Origin: Fibrobacter sp.
GTDB taxonomy: Bacteria > Fibrobacterota > Fibrobacteria > Fibrobacterales > Fibrobacteraceae
Direction: 5' to 3'
NCBI GenBank assembly: GCA_017550445.1
Contig: JAFZOV010000155.1
Coordinates: 1 to 39,194 of the forward strand
DNA length: 39,194 bases
The notes under the pieces: generated by a model
What the model was told of the DNA's origin: nothing
Database searches by the model: none
Seen by the model: the letters and a program-made list of their open reading frames with translations, nothing else
Translations under genes and position numbers: made by a program
In this document: in pieces, positions 16,433 through 25,112 of the stretch
Position numbering within the stretch: position 1 is the first letter of the stretch
How the letters are laid out: each line of letters opens with the position of its first letter

Positions 16433-17449
16433 ATGAGATCCTATATCCTCCGACGCCTGCTGCTCATGATCCCGACGCTCGTCGGGATTTCGCTGGTATG
16501 CTTTATACTCATCCAGCTGTTGCCGGGCGGCCCGGTGGAAGAAATGATTTCCCGTGCCCAGCAGGCTGCGGCCATGAAGGGCGGGGTAGATGCCTCCAAG
16601 GCGCTCTCTCCCGACCAGATTGCACAAATTCAGGCGTACTTCGGTTTTGACCAGCCCGCTTGGAAACGCTACCTGACTTGGCTTTGGAATGTTCTGCATT
16701 TAGATTTGGGCTCCAGCTACACTTATGGCCTCCCCGTGTGGGACGTGATTGTGAGCCGTTTCCCGATTTCGCTCTTCTTTGGCGTGACTTCGTTCCTCCT
16801 GAGTTACCTTGTCTGTATTCCGCTGGGCCTCTGGAAGGCGGTGCATCACGGCAGTAAGCTGGATTCCTTCAGCTCGGGCGTGATTTTCTCGGGCTACGTG
16901 ATGCCTGGCTATGCTCTCGGTATCTTGCTGATTATCTTCCTGGCGGGCGGTTCATATCTGGATATTTTCCCGTTGGGCGGCCTCACCAGCGATGACTTCG
17001 AGGACTTTAGCTTCTTCGAAAAGATTGTAGACCTGGGGCATCATTTGATTCTGCCCATCTTCTGCTACATGATTAGCGAATTCGCCTTCCTCACGTTCCT
17101 GATGAAGAATTCGGCGCTCGAAGAACTCGGCAAGGATTACATGCGCACGGCACTTGCTAAGGGCATGAGCTTTAACCAGGCGCTTGTACGCCATGCGCTC
17201 CGCAACGCCTTGATTCCCATTGCCACCCGCCTTTCCGAAATCTGCACCTTGATGTTTGCGGGAGCTCTCCTTATCGAGAAGGTCTTCGACATCGACGGCA
17301 TGGGCCTGCTTTATTACAATTCCATGGTGAACCGCGACTATAACGTGGTCATGGGCGTCATTTTCCTCAGCAGTCTGATGGCGATGATTGGGCGCTTGTT
17401 TAGCGATATTCTCTATACCCTCGTCGACCCGAGAATTAAATTTTCTTGA
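16433..17449 (+). CDS. Peptide ABC transporter permease, YejB/DppB type
   Basis: This is an inner-membrane permease of 338 residues with about six helices. The N-terminus MRSYILRRLLLMIPTLVGIS and LIQLLPGGPVEE are typical of OppB/DppB/YejB; the GGPVEE form is closest to YejB of the oligopeptide and microcin C transporter. The cytoplasmic EAA-like loop is EELGKDYMRTALAKGMSFNQALVRHALRNALIPI near residues 230-263. It ends in DPRIKF as usual. No second permease, ATPase or binding protein gene lies beside it, so its partners must be encoded elsewhere or it is an orphan. Confidence 0.87.
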   Translation: MRSYILRRLLLMIPTLVGISLVCFILIQLLPGGPVEEMISRAQQAAAMKGGVDASKALSPDQIAQIQAYFGFDQPAWKRYLTWLWNVLHLDLGSSYTYGLPVWDVIVSRFPISLFFGVTSFLLSYLVCIPLGLWKAVHHGSKLDSFSSGVIFSGYVMPGYALGILLIIFLAGGSYLDIFPLGGLTSDDFEDFSFFEKIVDLGHHLILPIFCYMISEFAFLTFLMKNSALEELGKDYMRTALAKGMSFNQALVRHALRNALIPIATRLSEICTLMFAGALLIEKVFDIDGMGLLYYNSMVNRDYNVVMGVIFLSSLMAMIGRLFSDILYTLVDPRIKFS

Positions 17450-17467
17450 TTTACTATATTAAATAAT

Positions 17468-18481
17468 ATGAGTAACGAAATTGTTTCGCCTGTTATTGAA
17501 AAGTTTTTGAAATCCCGCGGCTATGCCGATTACGAAATAACCCCTATTGCCGGTGCCGGTTCGGGCCGCAAGTATTATCGAATTGCCTCGGGTAAGCAGA
17601 GCTCCGTGTTGCAAGTTTCTGCCTCGGTGGACGATGATTTTAAGCGCTTTGTGGACTATGCAGATGCTTTTAATTCGTTTGGCCTTCCGGTTCCGAAAGT
17701 TTATTGCGTAGATGAAGCTTCTTGCTCGGTGCTTCAAGAAGACCTGGGCGCCCATAACTTGCTCGATAATATTGTGACGCCGGGTTCCGAAAAGAAGACG
17801 GGTAACGTGCGTATTCTTTACCCCGAAGTCATCGATTCTCTGATCAAGTGGCAGAATATTTCCCGCTCGCTTTTCAGTTCTCGCTCTGACCTCTGGCTCC
17901 GTCGCTTTGATTTCGCGGCTCTCAAATGGGAAACGGACTACTTTACCGAAAACTACCTGAAGAATTTTAAGGGCATTCAGGAACTTCCCGAATATGTACG
18001 TCAGTTCTACTCTTTGATCGCCGTTTCTGTGGAAGCTCAGCACAAAGTTTTGATGCATCGTGATTTCCAGAGCCAAAACATCATGGTGAAACCGAATTCC
18101 GAAATCGCATTTGTGGATTTCCAGGGTGCTCGCCGCGGCGCCATGTTCTATGACTTGGCCTCTCTCTTGTGGGACCCCTACGTAGAACTTTCTTTGACCG
18201 AAATCAAGGACTTCTTTGAATACTGGCGCGTTTCTTATCGCGAAACTAAAACCTACACCAAGGAAGACGCCTGGGAAGCCTTTATTCATGCTAGCTTGCA
18301 GCGCGTGATGCAGGCCATGGGAGCCTACTGTTTCCTCAGCAAGGTGAAGGGTATCCAGAAGTTTGAACAGTACATTGAACCGGGTAAGCGTCAGCTTCGC
18401 GTCGTCTTCGATGAATTCAAGAAGATTGCCAAGGCTACTTCTCCGAAGGTGTTCGACTTCATGGATAACGCGTTGGTGTAA
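17468..18481 (+). CDS. APH-fold phosphotransferase, sugar-kinase-like (AmgK-related)
   Basis: The protein has 337 residues with an aminoglycoside-phosphotransferase/choline-kinase fold. The catalytic motif is HRDFQSQN with His197 and Asp199, and the metal-binding motif is FVDFQGARRG with Asp217, followed by YDLASLLWDPYVEL. This pattern resembles AmgK, the N-acetylmuramate/N-acetylglucosamine-1-kinase of a cell-wall recycling route. AmgK is usually beside the nucleotidyltransferase MurU; that gene is not here, so the substrate is open. A TATATT box (17455-17460) lies 7 bp before the ATG and no ribosome site is seen. The next gene, a PTS IIA protein, starts right after the stop codon. Confidence 0.75.
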   Translation: MSNEIVSPVIEKFLKSRGYADYEITPIAGAGSGRKYYRIASGKQSSVLQVSASVDDDFKRFVDYADAFNSFGLPVPKVYCVDEASCSVLQEDLGAHNLLDNIVTPGSEKKTGNVRILYPEVIDSLIKWQNISRSLFSSRSDLWLRRFDFAALKWETDYFTENYLKNFKGIQELPEYVRQFYSLIAVSVEAQHKVLMHRDFQSQNIMVKPNSEIAFVDFQGARRGAMFYDLASLLWDPYVELSLTEIKDFFEYWRVSYRETKTYTKEDAWEAFIHASLQRVMQAMGAYCFLSKVKGIQKFEQYIEPGKRQLRVVFDEFKKIAKATSPKVFDFMDNALV

Positions 18482-18910
18482 ATGCAACCTATTTATGTAA
18501 AACATTATGCAGACCCCGAGTCCTTTGCTAGGGCTCTGGGCTTTGCCTATGACGCCTTGGTGCATGGCCCGGTCAAGTTTGATGCCATGGCAACGTGGAA
18601 ATCTCTGTCAGAACGCGTTTCCCAGGGAATCTACATGGGCGAAGGATTGCTCTTGCCGCATACGCGTGTGCCGGGACTTCCGCAGCCACTGTTTGCTTTT
18701 GCGGTTTGCCCGAAGGGCTTTACCGACATCGCTGTAAAGGCGGGGCAGGTGCCGCAATACATTTGCTTGTTGCTTTCTCCGGCAGAATCTGCGACTTGTC
18801 ATACGCAATTTATTGCAAACATTGCCCGTAAGTTGTTGAACCCGCAGTGGCGCACAAAGGCTTTGGCGGCGGTTACGCCAGAGCAACTGAATGCTTTATT
18901 TGACGAGTGA
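18482..18910 (+). CDS. PTS IIA-type protein (fructose/mannitol or PtsN class)
   Basis: The protein has 142 residues. The segment GEGLLLPHTRVPGLPQPLFAFAVCPKGF carries the conserved LPH motif, with His60 as the phosphorylation site of IIA domains in the fructose-mannitol superfamily. It has no membrane part and no IIB or IIC gene nearby, so a regulatory role like that of PtsN is likely. The start codon follows the upstream kinase stop with no gap, so the two genes are co-translated. The 3' end abuts the convergent Wzi-like gene with no spacer. Confidence 0.82.
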   Translation: MQPIYVKHYADPESFARALGFAYDALVHGPVKFDAMATWKSLSERVSQGIYMGEGLLLPHTRVPGLPQPLFAFAVCPKGFTDIAVKAGQVPQYICLLLSPAESATCHTQFIANIARKLLNPQWRTKALAAVTPEQLNALFDE

Positions 18911-20347
18911 TTAGTACTGGAAACTTCCACCGACCATGGCGCGGAATCCTTCGTAGTCTCCGAAGTAACGGTCATAGCCCGTGCGGAACGTCATCCAATC
19001 CCACGGCTTGATTTCGATTTTACCGCCTAGCTCCACGTAGTGCATGGTAGTTTTGTCGTTCAAGAACTTCTTGTCGGTGGCGCTTTCGGGTGTGTGCATG
19101 TCGGTGATATTTCCGCCGAAGGCTGTGTCTTTGGCGACGGCGCTTGCATGCAGCGTTCCCTTGAATAGGGCGTCTTTCAGGAATCCACTTTCCACCTTGT
19201 ACTGCCCGCTGACTTCGCTGTAGACTTCCTGACTGTTCGGGCCGAGATCGGTGCCGAGGCTCTGGGAATAGCTGCGGTAAGTGTAGCCACCGCCCTTGTG
19301 GTGCGTGTAGACCCAAGGCTCTACGCGGGTGTATTCCAGGTACCAGTTCCAAAGCGTGCTGCCGAGCTTCAGGTTGTCGCGAGCGACGCCGACAGAGGTG
19401 GCCCACTTGTTGCCCCACCAGCCGTCATCGAACATCGACGTGGGGGACTTCATGTCGTCCCATAAAAGTTCGCCGTAAAATTCCCAATCTGGAATCGTCT
19501 TCACGCTCAAATCAAATGCGAGCGAAATGTTGTCCTGGTCGCCCTGCAGGTGTTCCTGGAAAACGTAAGGGATAAACGGAATCACGTAGCCCCATTCGAA
19601 TTCGCGGTCGGTGCTGTCGGCATCTTCGTTCGGGTTCGGGTATTCTTCAGTGGTGCTGCCGTAGAGTGCTGTTTCAGAAAGACCCAGCGTAATGTTCTTC
19701 GGAAGGCTCAGGTCCAAACGGTGCACGTGCATGTACTTGCCAAAGTTTTTCTTTTCGAAAAGCTTCATGGCGTACTGCGAGTAAACAATGGGGCCGAGTT
19801 CAAATTGGTAGCCAAAATAGGGCGTGGGTGCGGGCTCGTAAATGCGGCTCGTAGAATCTTGCCACGGGCGGTAAATGCTCTGCTCGCCACGCAGAATTAC
19901 ATGGTTTCTGCGGGCGGGACCCATGCTCAAATAATTAAATCCGGCAAGCATGCGGACTGCATCTAAATCGTAACTCGCGCTTGCGGTGAAAATGTCCCAA
20001 GTGCGCTTGTTGTCGCTCTGCTTGTTGTAGGGGATCCCTTCGCTCGGGTTGTAAAAGTTGTCGTAGATTTCTTTATTCGTGTGATCCGTGCTCACCTTGA
20101 CGCTTGCGTTGAACAGGAATCGTTCCGTAAAATGTCCGTTCAAAAACAGACGTACCGAAGCCGAATTGTCGTAATGCGTCGGAGCGTTTGTCAAGTTCGT
20201 AATCGCAAGGGAATCCACTAACTGCGCACCGATGTTGACTTGATGGTGACGGGTAGAATCCGTGAAAGTAATATGCGATCCTTGGGCAAATGAAAAATGC
20301 ATCAATCCTAGAACGATGCTTGCAGCAATGCTAATCTTGAATTTCAT
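18911..20347 (-). CDS. Outer-membrane beta-barrel, Wzi-like capsule assembly protein
   Basis: The protein has 478 residues. A signal peptide ends MHFSFAQ near residue 22. The rest alternates aromatic and polar residues in beta-strand style and ends in an aromatic (GGSFQY), as outer-membrane barrels do. Stretches such as MGPARRNHVILRGEQ, HVHRLDLSLPKNITLGLSE and YGELLWDDMKSPTSMFD resemble the Wzi capsule-assembly family. It is last in a minus-strand operon of two GT2 enzymes and a WbsX protein, so it may help retain or assemble that polysaccharide at the surface. The ATG at 20347 is chosen because the signal peptide begins there, with a GGGGG stretch just upstream. The first 17 bp overlap the preceding GT2 gene. 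Confidence 0.78.
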   Translation of the reverse strand: MKFKISIAASIVLGLMHFSFAQGSHITFTDSTRHHQVNIGAQLVDSLAITNLTNAPTHYDNSASVRLFLNGHFTERFLFNASVKVSTDHTNKEIYDNFYNPSEGIPYNKQSDNKRTWDIFTASASYDLDAVRMLAGFNYLSMGPARRNHVILRGEQSIYRPWQDSTSRIYEPAPTPYFGYQFELGPIVYSQYAMKLFEKKNFGKYMHVHRLDLSLPKNITLGLSETALYGSTTEEYPNPNEDADSTDREFEWGYVIPFIPYVFQEHLQGDQDNISLAFDLSVKTIPDWEFYGELLWDDMKSPTSMFDDGWWGNKWATSVGVARDNLKLGSTLWNWYLEYTRVEPWVYTHHKGGGYTYRSYSQSLGTDLGPNSQEVYSEVSGQYKVESGFLKDALFKGTLHASAVAKDTAFGGNITDMHTPESATDKKFLNDKTTMHYVELGGKIEIKPWDWMTFRTGYDRYFGDYEGFRAMVGGSFQY

Positions 20348-21230
20348 AAAAACCCCCGTTACGTTCAACGAATTTCTTGAATTGCTTTTTGGAAAGTGTG
20401 ATTGCGATGATTGTTATGATTCTAGAAATCTGGAATCTTTTCAGTCGCAAAAGAAGACTGATGATGAATCCAATCAAGACGGTTACTACAGGGAATCCGT
20501 TTTTCAATGCAAAGTGAATCCTGTTTCGAATCATCAGACAGTCGATAAAGTAGGGAACGGCGCCCTTTGCAATTTCACTTCCGGTAGAAGAACCGATATC
20601 GTGCCAGATAACGCTATCGGTTGCCCAGGCCAAAGTAAATCCATTTCGCTTGGCTTTCCAACAGTAGTCGCTTTCTTCAAAGTACAAGAAATATTCTTCG
20701 CTTAATAATCCAGTTTTTTCCAGGCAATCTGGGGAAATCAAGAAGGACGATCCTTCCACGTAGTCAAAGCCCGTGTCGTCGGGAGAACTGGGCCTACGCA
20801 CTGTTGCCAGCTTTGGATGAATAAAGCATACGCCGCCCGAAAAGTCCCCGTTGGCTTTTTTGATTTGGGAGCCGGTAATGCCGGCCTTGGTGGCTTCGGC
20901 TTTTTCCAGCAGTTTTTTGAGGGCGTCAACTTCCGGAAGGGTGTCGTTGTTCAACAGCCAGATGTAGGCGTTGACGAATTCTTCACGGAGGGCTCGGATT
21001 CCCTGGTTACAGGCGGCGGCAAAGCCCCTGTTTTCAGAGTTCCAGATCCAGCGGACTTGAATGCTGAAGGTTTGGCTCAAGAAAAATTGCTTTGATTCCT
21101 CGGTGCTTGCATTGTCCACAACGCAGACGCATGCGGGCTGAACCGAGCTCTTTTCAAGGGCGCGTAGACAATCTACGGTCTTCTGTTCGTTCTTGAAATT
21201 GACGAGGATGACGCAGACAGATGAAGTCAT
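20331..21230 (-). CDS. GT2 family glycosyltransferase, rhamnosyltransferase-like
   Basis: The protein has 299 residues. The GT-A fold opens SVCVILVNFKNEQKTVDCL, then VVDNAST near residue 37, NRGFAAACNQGIR, and WLLNNDTLPE as the metal-binding region. EYFLYFEESDYCWKAKRNGF is the usual catalytic segment of rhamnosyl-transfer GT2 enzymes. A hydrophobic helix near residues 250-270 (VVTVLIGFIISLLLRL) would anchor it to the membrane. Start and stop both overlap neighbours: four bases with the WbsX gene (ATGA) and 17 with the Wzi-like gene. It probably adds a sugar to the repeat unit of the same polysaccharide. Confidence 0.87.
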   Translation of the reverse strand: MTSSVCVILVNFKNEQKTVDCLRALEKSSVQPACVCVVDNASTEESKQFFLSQTFSIQVRWIWNSENRGFAAACNQGIRALREEFVNAYIWLLNNDTLPEVDALKKLLEKAEATKAGITGSQIKKANGDFSGGVCFIHPKLATVRRPSSPDDTGFDYVEGSSFLISPDCLEKTGLLSEEYFLYFEESDYCWKAKRNGFTLAWATDSVIWHDIGSSTGSEIAKGAVPYFIDCLMIRNRIHFALKNGFPVVTVLIGFIISLLLRLKRFQISRIITIIAITLSKKQFKKFVERNGGFYEIQD

Positions 21231-22324
21231 TCAGAAATACCCTTCTTGAAAGCTTCCAAAAATGCCCTGCCCATTTTCTGTTCCGGTTCCAGGTGGGCGC
21301 TTTCGGCCCATTCGTTCCATGCGTTCACAAAGAGGAACTGGTTGTCTTCGCTTCTCTTGCGGACAATGTTTGCTGCGTCCCGTACCCAGTTGGCAAAATC
21401 ATCTGGATTGTCATTTTGGATAATGGTGGCCGCTTTTCTTCTGGGAGAATTATCCCAGTTGGGGAATACCGTGGGGTAGTGATGCTCGCTAAAGGTCTCG
21501 TAGAGCTTCAGAATATTCTTTGCAACATCGGTGTAACGAAGGCGAAGTACGGAGTAGACTTCTGGAAGGCCGATTTTCTTGGCGAGGCCGTTCCATTGAC
21601 GTTGCAACAGGCGAATGCCCTTTCCAAAAGCGGATCGTGGCGGATACTCGGTGTTGTTGGGCTGGAAATCCACAATGTCGTTGATTCCGTAAGTGGCCAG
21701 TTTGTCATCGGAAACATCGCAGGCAAAATTGCGTACCGCAAAAACACGGACTCCATCGAATCCTGCTTTCTGGGCAGATTCATTTAGGACTTCGACGAAT
21801 TTTGCCGGGTTATCCATTTTGCCGACGCGGTAAATGATGAATATCGGCTTGCCCTGGGATTTTAGGTAGCGGGAATCCTTAAATATTTCGCAGAGGTGTT
21901 CCGCATGCTTAAGGTTGTCTTCGTCGCTATAAACCTGTTCCATCAGAATTTCGCGGTCTTTGCCGTCCCATGCCCTGGACCATGTTTCGTTTGCCCAGCA
22001 GAGGCAAAAGGGCATGTCACAGCTTTTGTCGGCAAGCATTTTTTTGAGCGGTGTTTCTAGGAGCTGTTTTCCGTTGAACCAGTAATGGTAATAGCAGAAG
22101 GCGTCTATGCCGAACTGTTTGGCGAGGGCCGCCTGCTCATGACGCGTTTCGTCGCAGCGTAAATCGTAGAACCCCAGCTCCGCCGGAATTTGCGGCTGGC
22201 GATGCCCCTTGAATAGAGGCTTTGCCCGGCTCACGTTATGCCATTCGGTAAATCCGTCGCCCCACCAGCGGTTGTTTTCCGGTATCGGATGATATTGCGG
22301 TAAGTAGAAAGCGATGGTCTTCAT
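21227..22324 (-). CDS. WbsX-like glycosyltransferase (GH99-like domain)
   Basis: The protein has 365 residues. It starts MKTIAFYLPQYHPIPENNRWWGDGFTEWHNV, the hallmark of WbsX proteins, with FCYYHYWFNGKQLLETPL, CLCWANETWSRAWDG and FVNAWNEWAESAHLEP further on. The family has a TIM-barrel fold related to glycoside hydrolase family 99 and is common in O-antigen and capsule clusters. The ATG at 22324 is chosen since the family starts there and it overlaps the upstream stop by four bases (ATGA). The frame could be extended by 53 codons but that part is the other gene read out of frame. Substrate unknown. Confidence 0.9.
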   Translation of the reverse strand: MKTIAFYLPQYHPIPENNRWWGDGFTEWHNVSRAKPLFKGHRQPQIPAELGFYDLRCDETRHEQAALAKQFGIDAFCYYHYWFNGKQLLETPLKKMLADKSCDMPFCLCWANETWSRAWDGKDREILMEQVYSDEDNLKHAEHLCEIFKDSRYLKSQGKPIFIIYRVGKMDNPAKFVEVLNESAQKAGFDGVRVFAVRNFACDVSDDKLATYGINDIVDFQPNNTEYPPRSAFGKGIRLLQRQWNGLAKKIGLPEVYSVLRLRYTDVAKNILKLYETFSEHHYPTVFPNWDNSPRRKAATIIQNDNPDDFANWVRDAANIVRKRSEDNQFLFVNAWNEWAESAHLEPEQKMGRAFLEAFKKGISE

Positions 22325-23274
22325 TTGTCTTTTCCAAAAAGAATGTGTACAGCGGGCGAGCCAAGCATCGAAAAGAGAACCTTCTTGAATCTGCGTTCGG
22401 AATGGGGGAACAGGTGCTTTCTTGAGCGGATTAAGAAAGCTATCGAAGTCAACAAAATGGGAAATTTCGATCGGCGAAGCCAATAGCGATTTAGTTTTTT
22501 CAGGAACTTCTGCTGTGCGGAACCTAAGTTCAATAGACTGCTTTTTTCAAGCAGCATGTCAGTCCAGTCGATTTGGCGCTTGCAGGTTTCGTCGAAACTG
22601 AAGGGGGTTCCCAAGCCCACGGAGTTTTCGTCGTGTAGCCGGTATAAGATAACAGGCTCCTTGAGTGCGATTACTTTTCCGTGTTGTGCGGCCAATAGTC
22701 CAATCCATGCGTCATGAACTCCGACGGCAGGGGGAATGGGCAAAACGTATTTGAGCAGGCTTGCCCTAAAAAGGGAAAGACAGCCCGTAACATTGTTTGT
22801 TCCGGCAATCCTAGCTTCGGCCGTAAGCTCTGTGGGAATGTGCGAAATGCTTCTCCAGGATTCGGCGATTATTTTTCCGCTGGCGTTGATTACCTGGGCG
22901 TCTCCGAAAACGAGAATCGGCTTTTCGCCTTGTTCCGATTCCATGGCTTTTTCGAGAATTTCCAATTTTTGCGGCAACCAGACATCGTCTTGGTCAGCCA
23001 AGGCGATAAGGTCGTTGTCTTCCAGTTGGGGCTGCGTCAGTTCCAATGCTTTTGAAAAAGCGGCTCGGTGTCCTGAATTCTTTTCGAGACGGGTCACTTG
23101 GAGGGGCAAACGGTTCTGGTAACTTTCCAAAATACCGGGGGAGCTGTCTTTAGACCCGTCATCTACGGCAACAATAAAATCGGCTTGTCTGGTTTGTGCA
23201 ACCAGCGAATCCAGCATCTGTGCCAGATACTTTTCTCCGTTGTAAGTCGCAAGAACAATGCCTATTTTAGCCAT
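22321..23274 (-). CDS. GT2 family glycosyltransferase
   Basis: The protein has 317 residues. It opens MAKIGIVLATYNGEKYLAQMLDSLVAQT, with AVDDGSKDSSPGIL near 36 and LADQDDVWLPQKLEIL near 90 as the donor and metal-binding motifs. HDAWIGLLAAQHGKVI matches the acceptor-side helix of rhamnosyltransferase-type enzymes. It is the first gene of the minus-strand GT2-WbsX-GT2-Wzi operon. A TATATT box (plus-strand 23281-23286) sits 6 bp before the ATG, without a ribosome site, so the operon mRNA may be leaderless. The frame can be extended 61 codons upstream but that region is promoter. Confidence 0.88.
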   Translation of the reverse strand: MAKIGIVLATYNGEKYLAQMLDSLVAQTRQADFIVAVDDGSKDSSPGILESYQNRLPLQVTRLEKNSGHRAAFSKALELTQPQLEDNDLIALADQDDVWLPQKLEILEKAMESEQGEKPILVFGDAQVINASGKIIAESWRSISHIPTELTAEARIAGTNNVTGCLSLFRASLLKYVLPIPPAVGVHDAWIGLLAAQHGKVIALKEPVILYRLHDENSVGLGTPFSFDETCKRQIDWTDMLLEKSSLLNLGSAQQKFLKKLNRYWLRRSKFPILLTSIAFLIRSRKHLFPHSERRFKKVLFSMLGSPAVHILFGKDK

Positions 23275-23314
23275 ATAGAGAATATAGCAAATCGAAAATT
23301 CTATTTTTGAGTTG
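23275..23314. promoter_or_regulatory. 40-bp divergent promoter region between GT2 (minus) and GT4 (plus)
   Basis: This gap must hold promoters for both directions. On the minus strand TATATT (23281-23286) lies 6 bp before the GT2 ATG. On the plus strand no convincing -10/-35 pair is visible; CTATTTT is the nearest candidate -10, about 9 bp before the GT4 ATG. The two sites would overlap, so polymerases may compete. Confidence 0.4.
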
Positions 23315-24448
23315 ATGCGGAAGATTCTATTTGTTTGCGACAAAAACGAGTGTACTAGTTTTGGACGGTTGACCTTGAACTTGGTCAAGGCGGTTGCGGG
23401 TGAATTTGAACCCCATGTGCTTTGGCTCAAGACGCCGAAGTTTTTCGGTTCTCTCAAGGACGAAAAAAAGTGTGGCAGTACAGACTCCGAGTCCTATGTT
23501 TCTCATGAAGTCTGGGCCAAATCTCTTTATACTGGTTATTTTAGCTTCCGATCTCCGTTAAAAAAACTGGTCAAGAAAATCCAGCCTGAAATAGTCTTCT
23601 TCATCCGCCCTGAACTCGGCTTTTTGGTGCCTGTCGTCAAGGGACGTGCTAAGACGGTGATGTTTGTTCACGATACATTTGCCGAAACCCTGTACCCGAA
23701 TTCACTCAAGTTTAGATTGCTGAACCTGTTTTATATTCGCCCCACGGTCAAGGCAGATTCATTTGTCTACAATTCAGGGTGGACTCGTGCCGAGGCCGCT
23801 AATCATTTTGGCCCGCAAATGTCCCAGAAACCCGGTGCCGTCATCGGTTGCCCTATCGATAGCGCCCTGTTCAACAAGCCCGAAAAAGCTCCGACTTTTG
23901 AAGAAAAGAAGGCTTTCCTCCGTAAATACGGCATCAAGAATTTTGACGGAATGTGCCTGAACGTGAGCCTTGACGAACCCCGTAAAAATATCGAGACCTT
24001 CTTTGAAATGGCAAGCCTCAGGCCCAACGTGGCTTTTGTGCGAGTGGGCAAGTTCTCGGAACGCCTGCGTGAAATTGTTAATGTCAAAAAACTTTATAAC
24101 GTTTACCATTTCAGTCAGTTTCATGCCCAGGAGTTGCGCGACTTTTATCGACATGCAGATTTGATGGTGTATCCCTCTCTTTTAGAGGGCTTTGGACTTC
24201 CGCCTATCGAAGCGATAGCTTGCGGAACACCGTCTGTAGGGGCGGCGACTTCTGCCGTCAAGGAAAACCTGGATGGTGTTTGTCCGCTCATTGATCCGCC
24301 GACGGATGCTGAGGCGTATGCCAAGGTTCTTGACCGAGTGCTTGCTGGCGAAACTGTGCTGGATAATGAAAAGGCAGCGGCCCTTTTGGACCACTGCTCC
24401 ATGAAATCGTTCAGTCAGCGCGTGATTACTTTCTTTTCCACACTTTAA
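23315..24448 (+). CDS. GT4 family glycosyltransferase
   Basis: The protein has 377 residues with a GT-B fold. The N-terminal domain opens MRKILFVCDKNECTSFGRL, and the C-terminal donor-binding domain has YHFSQFHAQELRDFYRHADLMVYPSLLEGFGLPPIEAIACGTPSV, which includes the EGFGLPPIEA form of the E(x7)E motif near residue 290. NVSLDEPRKNIETFFE is the usual strand before it. It is transcribed away from the GT2-WbsX operon and likely serves the same polysaccharide. The 3' end overlaps the convergent MauE-like gene by 23 bp. Confidence 0.9.
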   Translation: MRKILFVCDKNECTSFGRLTLNLVKAVAGEFEPHVLWLKTPKFFGSLKDEKKCGSTDSESYVSHEVWAKSLYTGYFSFRSPLKKLVKKIQPEIVFFIRPELGFLVPVVKGRAKTVMFVHDTFAETLYPNSLKFRLLNLFYIRPTVKADSFVYNSGWTRAEAANHFGPQMSQKPGAVIGCPIDSALFNKPEKAPTFEEKKAFLRKYGIKNFDGMCLNVSLDEPRKNIETFFEMASLRPNVAFVRVGKFSERLREIVNVKKLYNVYHFSQFHAQELRDFYRHADLMVYPSLLEGFGLPPIEAIACGTPSVGAATSAVKENLDGVCPLIDPPTDAEAYAKVLDRVLAGETVLDNEKAAALLDHCSMKSFSQRVITFFSTL

Positions 24449-25112
24449 TCAGGCTGTGGTTCTTTCTGGTCGCAAGCCAGAGGGTTGGCCAAATCAGAAT
24501 TAAGTCGCGAATCAGGCTTGTCCAGGCTTCGGCCTTGTCGTGGGCGTCGCCGTCTTCGAGCTCGAAGCAGCCGCAGGTAATGCCAAGGTCGTTGCCGAGC
24601 GCCCAGGTGAGGGCGATAATGAAACTTACGAACATCCAGAAAATAGCGAATGCCGATTCACGCACGAACGGCGTTACAATCATCGCAAGGCCAAACCAGA
24701 ATTCAAACTGCGGGTAAACCAGCGCAAAGAAGTTGTTCACGCTTTCCAAGTGCAAAGCGGGGAAGAACTGGTATTGAGCCACGAGAACTGCAAACTGGTG
24801 CGGATCCTGGATCTTGTAGATGCTCGCGAAAATGAACATGCCGCCAATGCCTACGCGGAACAATGTCTCCAATGCGCGGATGGCAAAATCTTTTTGCAGG
24901 CGGTAAGCCGGAAAGCAAATGCCCGTAGCAATTGCAATCGCGCCAAGCCCCACCTGAATATTGTAGCGGTAAGCCTTCGGCCAAATGTCAATCAGCCAAT
25001 CTTGGTCGGTAAAAGTCAAGAACGATTCCGGGAACGAAATCTCGGCGACGCCAATCGCCACAAGAATCGAGGCGACAACAAGGAGTGCTGCAGAAAAAAT
25101 GGTCTTCTTCAT
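24426..25112 (-). CDS. MauE/DoxX-like integral membrane protein
   Basis: The protein has 228 residues with about five hydrophobic segments (near 5-22, 48-66, 75-95, 120-165, 205-222). The arrangement with RVGIGGMFIFASIYKIQDPHQFAVLVAQYQFFP fits the DoxX/MauE superfamily, and ITCGCFELED adds a CxC pair near residue 190, as in MauE proteins linked to thiol handling. The ATG at 25112 is chosen because the upstream gene stops there (TAATG overlap). It is coupled to a 66-residue membrane protein and to a REC-GGDEF-EAL gene before it. A role in redox or disulphide exchange in the membrane is inferred from the family. Confidence 0.72.
   Translation of the reverse strand: MKKTIFSAALLVVASILVAIGVAEISFPESFLTFTDQDWLIDIWPKAYRYNIQVGLGAIAIATGICFPAYRLQKDFAIRALETLFRVGIGGMFIFASIYKIQDPHQFAVLVAQYQFFPALHLESVNNFFALVYPQFEFWFGLAMIVTPFVRESAFAIFWMFVSFIIALTWALGNDLGITCGCFELEDGDAHDKAEAWTSLIRDLILIWPTLWLATRKNHSLIKVWKRK

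Noticed and set aside
22325..22483. N-terminal extension of the WbsX protein
   Set aside because: These 53 codons overlap the 3' end of the upstream GT2 gene in another frame. WbsX proteins start with the KTIAFYLPQYHP motif, at the ATG that overlaps the GT2 stop.
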